Origin: Thioalkalivibrio sp. | GTDB lineage: Bacteria; Pseudomonadota; Gammaproteobacteria; Ectothiorhodospirales; Ectothiorhodospiraceae | Reading direction: 5' to 3' | DNA: 7,641 bases | Assembly (NCBI GenBank): GCA_007120575.1 | Contig: SKNJ01000025.1 | Location: 1-7,641, forward strand | Shown here: positions 1 to 6,351 of the stretch, in pieces | Layout of the letters: every line of letters starts with the position of its first letter | Position numbering within the stretch: position 1 is the first letter of the stretch | Program-made: the position numbers and the translations under genes | Notes under the pieces: generated by a model | What the model saw: only the letters and a program-made list of their open reading frames with translations | What the model was told of the DNA's origin: nothing | The model's database searches: none

Positions 1-368
1 ACCACGTCCTCGAAACCGGCCGCGGTCAGCTGCGATGCGGCCATCGCCGAGCGGCTGCCGCTGCGGCAATAGACCACCACCGGCGTGTTCTTGTGCTTCT
101 CGAGATCCGCCAGGCGCTTTTTCAGACTGCCCAGCGGGATGTGCTTCGCCCCGCCGATGCGGCCACTGGCAACCTCATTGTCCTCGCGCACGTCCAGCAC
201 CAGGGCGTCGTCCTGGTTTATGACCCGGACCGCCTCGATCGGCGACAGGGTGCGGTACTTGCGCGTGAGCTGGCGCAGCTCGACGAACAGAATCATGCCG
301 ATCACGGCGCCGAGGGCGCCGGTCAGGATCGGATGATTGGCAAGGAATTCGGGCAGGCGTTCGAGCAT
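1..368 (-). CDS. yibN: YibN-type membrane-anchored rhodanese (3' end outside window)
   Basis: Translating the minus strand from the ATG at 368 gives 122 residues running off the window edge, so the C-terminus is missing. Residues about 12-30 form one hydrophobic segment beginning HPILTGALG, which suggests an N-terminal membrane anchor; the layout matches E. coli YibN, which also has an HPIL anchor. A rhodanese domain follows: DVRE at 59-62, GGAKHIP at 72-78, and the active-site loop CRSGSRS with Cys101 as the likely persulfide carrier. Rhodaneses move sulfane sulfur between thiols; the true substrate is unknown. The loop here is canonical, whereas in E. coli YibN (from memory) the cysteine is displaced. 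No other start lies between this ATG and the arsR stop codon in the same frame. No clear Shine-Dalgarno precedes it. It follows arsR by 30 bp on the same strand, so co-transcription is likely. In E. coli, grxC and secB lie next; here they would be outside the window. Confidence 0.9.
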   Translation of the reverse strand, partial: MLERLPEFLANHPILTGALGAVIGMILFVELRQLTRKYRTLSPIEAVRVINQDDALVLDVREDNEVASGRIGGAKHIPLGSLKKRLADLEKHKNTPVVVYCRSGSRSAMAASQLTAAGFEDV

Positions 369-398
369 TCGAGGGACCGGATCGGGTAGCGTGAAACG

Positions 399-731
399 TC
401 AGGAGCTGCAGAAAACGTCCTGCATCATACCGATCAGGCGCAGCGTCCGGGAGTCCCCGACCCGATAATAGACCCGGTTGGCATCCTTGCGGGTGGCAAG
501 GATGCCCTTGTCGCGCAGGATGCCGAGGTGCTGCGAGATATTGCTCTGCGAAGTCCCGACCTGGTCCACGATTTCCTGTACGCTGATTTCGCGGTCACCA
601 AGAATGCAGAGGATTTTCAGGCGCAGCGGATGGGACATCGCCTTCAGCGAACGCGAAGCCCGTTCGATGTCCTCGTCCTGGGACATCAATTCTTCGACGG
701 TCATTTCGTCTTCAACCGTTTCGTTACTCAC
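399..731 (-). CDS. ArsR-family repressor with SqrR/BigR-like cysteine pair
   Basis: A 110-aa winged-helix regulator. LKAMSHPLRLKILCIL (29-44) is the usual ArsR/SmtB helix 1-2 region, TSQSNISQHLGILRDKGIL (60-78) is the helix-turn-helix with the recognition helix, and RKDANRVYYRV (81-91) is the wing. The only cysteines are C42 in helix 2 and C108 at the C-terminus, 66 residues apart. SqrR (C41/C107) and HlyU (C38/C104) have the same spacing; they form di- to tetrasulfide bridges on sensing persulfide and then leave DNA. The CxC metal site of arsenic sensors is absent. I chose the GTG at 731 because AAGAGGG lies five bases upstream; ATG at 704 (101 aa) is possible with a weaker ribosome site. 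The frame stays open far upstream (to 1538), but that part is antisense to envC. It probably regulates itself and the downstream rhodanese. Family assignment is firm; persulfide sensing is inferred from cysteine placement and the neighbour. Confidence 0.93.
   Translation of the reverse strand: MSNETVEDEMTVEELMSQDEDIERASRSLKAMSHPLRLKILCILGDREISVQEIVDQVGTSQSNISQHLGILRDKGILATRKDANRVYYRVGDSRTLRLIGMMQDVFCSS
480..506. repeat. Perfect 11-bp inverted repeat inside arsR
   Basis: GGCATCCTTGC (480-490) and GCAAGGATGCC (496-506) are exact reverse complements separated by five bases (GGGTG). They lie in arsR codons for about residues 76-84, just before and in the wing. In the arsR-rhodanese mRNA this would fold into a strong hairpin with a five-base loop. 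There is no T-run after it on either strand, so it is not a standard terminator. Whether it works in RNA stability, in polarity, or not at all cannot be told from the sequence. Confidence 0.75.
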
Positions 732-775
732 GATAACCCTCTTGATCCCGAGGCAAGGCCCCGTAACTGGGTGAG

Positions 776-804
776 AATATAAGTACCTAAACGTACCCCG
801 ATAT
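776..804. promoter_or_regulatory. Candidate divergent promoter/operator between arsR and envC
   Basis: The only AT-rich part of the 71-bp arsR-envC gap. On the plus strand TATAAG at 778-783 resembles a -10 box for envC; on the minus strand TATATT (776-781) resembles one for arsR. Neither has a convincing -35 box at the normal distance. A short dyad, GTAC at 783-786 and GTAC at 793-796 separated by CTAAAC, lies directly beside both boxes, and ATAT copies flank it at 777-780 and 801-804, one base off symmetry. An ArsR dimer bound here could repress its own promoter and perhaps envC. The site does not match the ATTC-N8-GAAT pattern I recall for SqrR, so this assignment is weak. Confidence 0.35.
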
Positions 805-1969
805 GCGAATTTGCGCAATGCTAATGGTAAAGCTGTGGCTGGGCGGGCTGCTGCTCGCGGCCCCGCTGGCGCAGGCCGCGCTCGATCCCGAGGCCGAACT
901 GGAGGAGACGCGCGCGGCCATCGGGGACCTCGAACGCAGCCTGGAGGAACGGCGCGCTGCGCTCGAGATACTGGAGGAACGGACCGCGTCCGCCGCACGC
1001 GGCACGCGCGAATCGCGGCGCGAGATGCGGGCGCTGGACCAGGCACGGGCGGAGCAGGCCGAGCGCATCGCTGCCCAGCAGGCACGGGTGGACGCCGCCG
1101 AGGCGGATCTGGACGCGGCCCGCAAGACGGCGGCAGGCCTGGTCCGGGACCAGTGGCAGCAGGGCCGGCACCCGGGGCGGGTGCCCGGAGGCGACGCCGG
1201 CAGCCGGCATGCCCCCGAATTCGCCCAACGCGTCCGTGCGGCACGCGAACAGGCGCTGGCGGCGGTTCAGGCGCGGATCGACCGCCTGCGCGCGGCGCGC
1301 GCGGCGCTGGAACGCGAGCAGGCAGTGCTCGAGGAACAGCGCGCCCGGACACAGGAGCTGGTGACGCAGCTGGAACGCGAAGAAGCGGCGCAGCGTGCCG
1401 CGCAGGCGGAAGTCGAAGCCGCCCTGGAGGACGAGGCACTGCGCCTGGATCGACTGCGCCGCAATGCCGAGACCCTGGAGGCGCTGATCGAGGATGTCCG
1501 GTCCCGGCAGGCGGAGCGCCCGAGGGAGGGCGGGACACCCGAGCACGGAATGCGGGGGCCGGAGGTCGGCTTTGCCCAGTTGCGCGGCGAACTGCCGCGG
1601 CCGGTAGAGGGCTCGGTGGTGCGCAGCTTCAACAGCTCGCGCGCCGGCCGACTGCGGTCGCGCTGGCGCGGGGCGGTGCTGGAGGTGGAAGGGGATAGCA
1701 CGGCGCGCGCCGTGCATGGCGGCGAGGTGGTGTACGCCGACTGGATGCAGGGCTATGGCTTTCTGGTGATCCTGAATCACGGCGGCGGGTACCTGACCCT
1801 GTACAGCAACCTCGCGGAAGTCCTGGTCGCGGAGCAACAGGCGGTATCGGCCGGGGCCCCGATCGGGGTCGCCGGGGAAGCGAGTGCGGCGATCGCGCCC
1901 GGGCTTTACTTCGAGATCCGGGAAAACGGCCGGCCAGTGAACCCCGAGGACTGGTGGCCGTCCCAGTAG
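803..1969 (+). CDS. envC: EnvC-like murein hydrolase activator (degenerate LytM/M23)
   Basis: Up to 388 aa. A signal peptide ends near residue 25 (LLLAAPLAQA, probable cut before ALD), so the protein acts in the periplasm. Residues about 27-235 are Arg/Glu/Ala-rich heptads, a long coiled coil; in E. coli EnvC this part binds FtsX of the FtsEX complex. Residues about 262-386 are a LytM domain without its zinc site: the HxH position reads GLYFEIR, the YxHL position reads LYSNL, and the first His position is lost in SRWRG. The same losses occur in E. coli EnvC, and ADWMQGYG and VNPEDWW also match it. Such proteins do not cut peptidoglycan but activate amidases AmiA/AmiB at the division site. Length is slightly below E. 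coli EnvC (about 419). The start is uncertain: ATGs at 803, 818 and 824 are in frame and none has a Shine-Dalgarno; 824 gives the neatest signal peptide. Residues 121-136 (GRHPGRVPGGDAGSRH) are unlike the middle of E. coli EnvC. Confidence 0.9.
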   Translation: MRICAMLMVKLWLGGLLLAAPLAQAALDPEAELEETRAAIGDLERSLEERRAALEILEERTASAARGTRESRREMRALDQARAEQAERIAAQQARVDAAEADLDAARKTAAGLVRDQWQQGRHPGRVPGGDAGSRHAPEFAQRVRAAREQALAAVQARIDRLRAARAALEREQAVLEEQRARTQELVTQLEREEAAQRAAQAEVEAALEDEALRLDRLRRNAETLEALIEDVRSRQAERPREGGTPEHGMRGPEVGFAQLRGELPRPVEGSVVRSFNSSRAGRLRSRWRGAVLEVEGDSTARAVHGGEVVYADWMQGYGFLVILNHGGGYLTLYSNLAEVLVAEQQAVSAGAPIGVAGEASAAIAPGLYFEIRENGRPVNPEDWWPSQ

Positions 1970-1980
1970 CTGGAGGCCAC

Positions 1981-1997
1981 GTTTGGGGACAGGTCCC
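1981..1997. repeat. GGGGACAGGTCCC motif in envC-ctpA gap
   Basis: Bases 1985-1997 read GGGGACAGGTCCC, containing the inverted repeat GGGAC/GTCCC around AG. From memory, very similar GGGGACAGG strings occur near IS200-like REP-associated transposase genes in many proteobacteria. No transposase gene is present here and only one copy was seen, so this may be a solitary remnant or chance. The rest of the 139-bp gap (1970-2108) holds a CGACGCGTCG palindrome near 2008-2017 and the possible promoter at 2064-2072. Confidence 0.3.
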
Positions 1998-2063
1998 GCG
2001 GCTCGGCGACGCGTCGGGCTGCCGCACCCTGCAACGCGGTTCAGGCAGGCATCCCGTTCCCGG

Positions 2064-2072
2064 TGCTACCAT
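2064..2072 (+). promoter_or_regulatory. Possible extended -10 promoter for the S41 protease gene
   Basis: TGCTACCAT fits an extended -10 element (TGn followed by TACCAT, four of six matches to TATAAT) about 37 bases before the ATG at 2109. No -35 box stands at 16-18 bp; the nearest candidate, TTCAGG at 2040-2045, is 21 bp away. Extended -10 promoters can do without a good -35. It would let the protease and yajL genes be expressed apart from envC. Confidence 0.3.
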
Positions 2073-2108
2073 CGTGGCCATTGAGTAGTCGGTTTTGAGG
2101 ACGAGTTG

Positions 2109-3398
2109 ATGAAGAATTGTTTCCGTACCGGTTATGCCCTGGTGATCGGGCTGATCGTGGGTGTAATGCTGAGCGTGTCCGTAGGGGTATATGCCGGGCG
2201 CGAGGATGGCGCGAAATCGGCGCTTCCGGTCGAAGATCTGCAGCGCTTCAGTGACGTGTACACGCGGATCAAGCGCAATTACGTGACCGACGTGGATGAC
2301 AAGGAGCTGCTGGACAACGCGATCCAGGGGATGCTGTCCGGCCTGGATCCGCACTCGGCGTATCTGGACGAACAGCAGTTCGAGGACATCCAGGTCGGGA
2401 CCTCTGGTGAGTTCGGCGGCCTCGGGATCGAGGTCGGCATGGAGGATGGTTTCGTCAAGGTCATCGCGCCGATCGACGACACCCCGGCCAGCCGCGCCGG
2501 GATCGAGGCCGGGGACCTGATCATCCGGCTGGACGGCGACTCGGTGAAGGGCATGACCCTGTCGGATGCGGTGAACCAGATGCGCGGCGAGAGGGGCACC
2601 GACATCACCCTGACCATCCTGCGCGAAGGCGAGGACAGTCCGCGCGAGATCACCATCACCCGCGACGTGATCCAGGTTCAGAGCGTACGTTCCGAAATGC
2701 TCGAGGACGGGTACGGCTATGTTCGGATCAGCAACTTCCAGACGCGCACCGCGCGCGATCTGGTGCGTGCCATCGAGGAGATGCGCGAGGAAGGCGAGCT
2801 CAAGGGGCTGGTGCTGGACCTCCGCAACAATCCGGGCGGCATCCTGAATGGCTCGGTCGGGGTCTCCGACGCGTTCCTCGAGGACGGCCTGATCGTCTAT
2901 ACCGAGGGGCGCCTGGAGGAGTCGCAGTTCCGCTACCGCGCGTCGCCCGGCGACGTGCTGCAAGGTGCCCCGATGGTGGTGCTGGTCAACCGCGGTTCCG
3001 CGTCGGCCTCCGAGATCGTGGCCGGGGCGCTGCAGGACCATCGGCGTGCGATCGTGATGGGGCAGAACACCTTCGGCAAGGGTTCGGTGCAGACCATCCT
3101 GCCGCTCGGGCAGCGGACCGGGATCAAGCTGACCACCGCGCGTTACTTCACGCCCGAAGGCCGTTCGATCCAGGACCATGGCATCGAGCCGGACATCCGG
3201 CTGGAGAACCTCCAGGTATCCCGGCGCAGTCCCGAACAGAACGGGATGGAAGGCGCGCGCCTGCGTCAGGAGCTGCGCGATGGCGAGGCCCCGGACGCAC
3301 GCGAGGACGAGAACGGCGAGACCCTGGCGGAACGCGACTATGGCCTGAGCGAGGCGCTCAACCTGCTGAAAGGGCTGTCGTTCTACAACCGGAACTAG
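2109..3398 (+). CDS. ctpA: CtpA-type S41 carboxyl-terminal processing protease
   Basis: 429 aa. An N-terminal hydrophobic segment (about 8-30, ending VYAG) is a signal peptide or membrane anchor, placing the enzyme in the periplasm. Residues about 40-95 are the S41 N-terminal part (GLDPHSAYLD at 78-87). A PDZ domain with GGLGIEV at 103-109 spans about 97-183, and the S41 core runs about 200-365. The catalytic pair is most likely S299 in NRGSASASEIVAGALQD and K324 in TFGKGSVQ, 25 residues apart as in Prc (S430/K455). LDLRNNPGG (237-244) and the YFTPEGRSI end of the core are intact, so the enzyme should be active. Such proteases trim or degrade periplasmic proteins from the C-terminus; P. aeruginosa CtpA degrades peptidoglycan cross-link hydrolases with a lipoprotein partner. 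The ATG at 2109 is chosen; TTG at 2106 is adjacent, and GAGG at 2097-2100 is the ribosome site. It follows envC, as in Pseudomonas. The last 60 residues are acidic and probably a flexible tail. Confidence 0.95.
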   Translation: MKNCFRTGYALVIGLIVGVMLSVSVGVYAGREDGAKSALPVEDLQRFSDVYTRIKRNYVTDVDDKELLDNAIQGMLSGLDPHSAYLDEQQFEDIQVGTSGEFGGLGIEVGMEDGFVKVIAPIDDTPASRAGIEAGDLIIRLDGDSVKGMTLSDAVNQMRGERGTDITLTILREGEDSPREITITRDVIQVQSVRSEMLEDGYGYVRISNFQTRTARDLVRAIEEMREEGELKGLVLDLRNNPGGILNGSVGVSDAFLEDGLIVYTEGRLEESQFRYRASPGDVLQGAPMVVLVNRGSASASEIVAGALQDHRRAIVMGQNTFGKGSVQTILPLGQRTGIKLTTARYFTPEGRSIQDHGIEPDIRLENLQVSRRSPEQNGMEGARLRQELRDGEAPDAREDENGETLAERDYGLSEALNLLKGLSFYNRN

Positions 3399-3429
3399 AC
3401 GAACACGGATAGAAGGGCGGGAGGCGAGC

Positions 3430-3975
3430 ATGCCCAGCGTATTGCTACCCCTGGCCGCCGGGGCCGAGGAACTCGAGGCGGTGACCATTATCGACCTGCT
3501 GCGCCGCGCGCAGTTCGAGGTGACGGTCGCGGGGCTGGAGGGCGGGCCGGTGTGCTGTGCGCGCGGCACGGTGATCGTGCCGGACACCACCCTGGAGGCC
3601 GTCGCCGATCAGGTCTTCGATCTCGTCGTGCTGCCCGGGGGGCTCCCTGGCGCCAATCACCTGCGCGACGACTCCCGGGTACAACAGCGTTTGCGCGATC
3701 AGGCTGCGGGTGACGGCTGGCTGGGTGCGATCTGCGCCGCGCCCAAGGCACTGGCCGCAGCGGGCCTGCTGCACGGGCGGCGGGTCACCGCATTCACCGG
3801 CGCGCTGGACGAGTCCGGCATGCCGTCCACCGGCGCACCCGTGGAGATTGACGGCAAACTGATTACCGGGCGCGGCCCCGGGGTAGCGATGGACTTTGCG
3901 CTATCCCTGATCGAGCAGATGGCCGGGCGCGAGGCGCGCGAGCAGGTCGAGCGGCCGCTACTGCGAACCGGGTAG
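3430..3975 (+). CDS. yajL: YajL-type DJ-1/PfpI family protein
   Basis: 181 aa, close to E. coli YajL (about 196) and human DJ-1 (189). GAEELEAVTIIDLLRRA (11-27) carries the conserved acidic residue E14 of the active site (E18 in DJ-1). VLPGG (67-71) and GAICAAPKAL (99-108) hold the nucleophile-elbow cysteine C102 (C106 in DJ-1). TGRGPGVAMDFAL fits the C-terminal signature that reads GPGTAIDFGL in YajL. No signal peptide is visible, so it is cytoplasmic. Family members protect against oxidative and carbonyl stress and have been described as chaperones, glyoxalases and deglycases; which activity is physiological is disputed. GGGAGG lies five bases before the ATG, a strong ribosome site. The gene begins 31 bp after the protease stop on the same strand, so an operon is likely. 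The DJ-1 His126 is not evident. Confidence 0.92.
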   Translation: MPSVLLPLAAGAEELEAVTIIDLLRRAQFEVTVAGLEGGPVCCARGTVIVPDTTLEAVADQVFDLVVLPGGLPGANHLRDDSRVQQRLRDQAAGDGWLGAICAAPKALAAAGLLHGRRVTAFTGALDESGMPSTGAPVEIDGKLITGRGPGVAMDFALSLIEQMAGREAREQVERPLLRTG

Positions 3976-4001
3976 GAACGCCGTCAGGCACGCTGGTGAT
4001 A

Positions 4002-4043
4002 CCCTCCGCCCGGCTCGCGCGATACCGCGCGTGGCCGGGAGGG
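4002..4043. repeat. Long GC hairpin after yajL
   Basis: An interrupted palindrome of 16 base pairs: CCCT (4002-4005) with AGGG (4040-4043), CCCGGC (4009-4014) with GCCGGG (4034-4039), and CGCGCG (4016-4021) with CGCGCG (4026-4031) around an ATAC loop. It begins 26 bp after the yajL stop. There is no T-run after it on the plus strand, so it is not a classical terminator, but it could end or protect the 3' end of the plus-strand mRNA, or be a solitary REP-like element. Confidence 0.6.
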
Positions 4044-4050
4044 CGCGCAC

Positions 4051-4077
4051 AAAAAACCCGGCCGCCAGGGCCGGGTT
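4051..4077 (-). terminator. Intrinsic terminator of the glmS-downstream gene
   Basis: AACCCGGCC (4055-4063) and GGCCGGGTT (4069-4077) form a nine-base-pair stem with a five-base loop. On the minus strand the stem is followed by six T (complement of 4051-4056, two of which pair in the stem). It lies 27 bp after the stop of the 98-aa gene and ends the minus-strand unit. On the plus strand the stem is followed by C and five A, so it should not act well for yajL. Confidence 0.88.
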
Positions 4078-4104
4078 CAAAAAGCACCGCTCCGAGCCGC
4101 GGGA

Positions 4105-4401
4105 TCAGGCAGCGCGCTGCAACAGCGGGCGCTGGCCGGACTGCACGGCGCGGCGAATGAAGTCGGCCCGGCCGGCCTCGCGCGCGTTGAGGTTGTCGGC
4201 GCACTGCGACGGCTCGTAGGCCGCGGCCGCGAGCATGACCTCGAGTTCGCACAGGTCCACCTTCGGTTCGGTGAGCTGTTCCGGTTTCACATTCAGGATG
4301 CGGCCAACGTTCCAGAACATGCGCGGGTTCCAGAGCTTGGTCTGGACGCGCGGAGACTGAAACAGGGAGACACAGCGGTTGTTGAGTTCTTGCTGATCCA
4401 T
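4105..4401 (-). CDS. Small protein of unknown function downstream of glmS
   Basis: 98 aa, not recognised. It has no signal peptide and no membrane segment, so it is probably cytoplasmic. It contains three cysteines (C10, C51, C67), a Trp/Phe-rich stretch LWNPRMFWNVGRIL (23-36), an acidic-hydrophobic helix-like run from about 46 to 60 (KVDLCELEVMLAAAA), and a basic C-terminal third. The cysteine spacing fits no zinc motif I know. The gene is convincing: GGAGGT stands four bases before the ATG, a strong intrinsic terminator follows the stop, and composition is less Arg-rich than the spurious antisense frames nearby. It follows glmS by 93 bp on the same strand and may be read from glmS or from its own promoter. 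A function tied to amino-sugar synthesis cannot be claimed from position alone. Confidence 0.75.
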   Translation of the reverse strand: MDQQELNNRCVSLFQSPRVQTKLWNPRMFWNVGRILNVKPEQLTEPKVDLCELEVMLAAAAYEPSQCADNLNAREAGRADFIRRAVQSGQRPLLQRAA

Positions 4402-4403
4402 CG

Positions 4404-4486
4404 GGACCTCCGATAACGCGTTTTTCAGGCGCCGGCGAATCTAGCCGACCCGCGCCACGAATACAAGCGTTTTCTGATGGAGGTCC
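4404..4486 (-). promoter_or_regulatory. Possible Shine-Dalgarno / anti-Shine-Dalgarno pair
   Basis: On the minus strand the ribosome site of the 98-aa gene, GGAGGTCC (complement of 4404-4411), is exactly complementary to GGACCTCC (complement of 4479-4486) just after the glmS stop. The two are 67 bases apart in a read-through transcript. Pairing would hide the ribosome site in mRNA coming from glmS but not in mRNA starting near 4431. Eight base pairs over this loop is a modest structure, so this remains a suggestion. Confidence 0.35.
4438..4466 (-). promoter_or_regulatory. Possible weak promoter of the 98-aa gene
   Basis: On the minus strand TTGTAT (4466-4461) and TAGATT (4443-4438) stand exactly 17 bp apart, three and four matches of six to the sigma-70 boxes. 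Transcription would begin near 4431, about 30 bases before the ATG at 4401. The match is weak and there is no other support. Confidence 0.35.
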
Positions 4487-4494
4487 GGCGGGGA

Positions 4495-6348
<1,854 letters not shown>

Positions 6349-6351
6349 GGG

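Noticed and set aside
399..731. Arsenic- or metal-sensing role for the ArsR protein
   Set aside because: There is no CxC pair in the helix-3 region and no ars resistance gene nearby; the two cysteines match thiol sensors instead.
732..1538. N-terminal extension of the ArsR frame by 269 residues
   Set aside because: The extension is antisense to envC, Pro/Arg/Ala-rich, and lies upstream of the GTG with a good Shine-Dalgarno; ArsR repressors of this kind are about 100-120 aa.
803..1969. Active M23 peptidase
   Set aside because: All zinc-binding positions of the LytM fold are replaced, as in EnvC, so it is an activator and not a hydrolase.
2106..2108. TTG as the start of the S41 protease
   Set aside because: An ATG follows directly and is better spaced from GAGG; the TTG adds a single residue.
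1629..3590. Long minus-strand open frame (about 653 codons) across envC, the protease and yajL
   Set aside because: It is antisense to three genes with clear family motifs, its translation is Arg/Pro/His-rich low-complexity text with no recognisable domain, and long antisense frames are expected at this GC content.
6349..6351. glmS ribozyme or riboswitch before glmS
   Set aside because: Only three bases separate glmU and glmS, and the ribozyme is known from Firmicutes and related Gram-positives.
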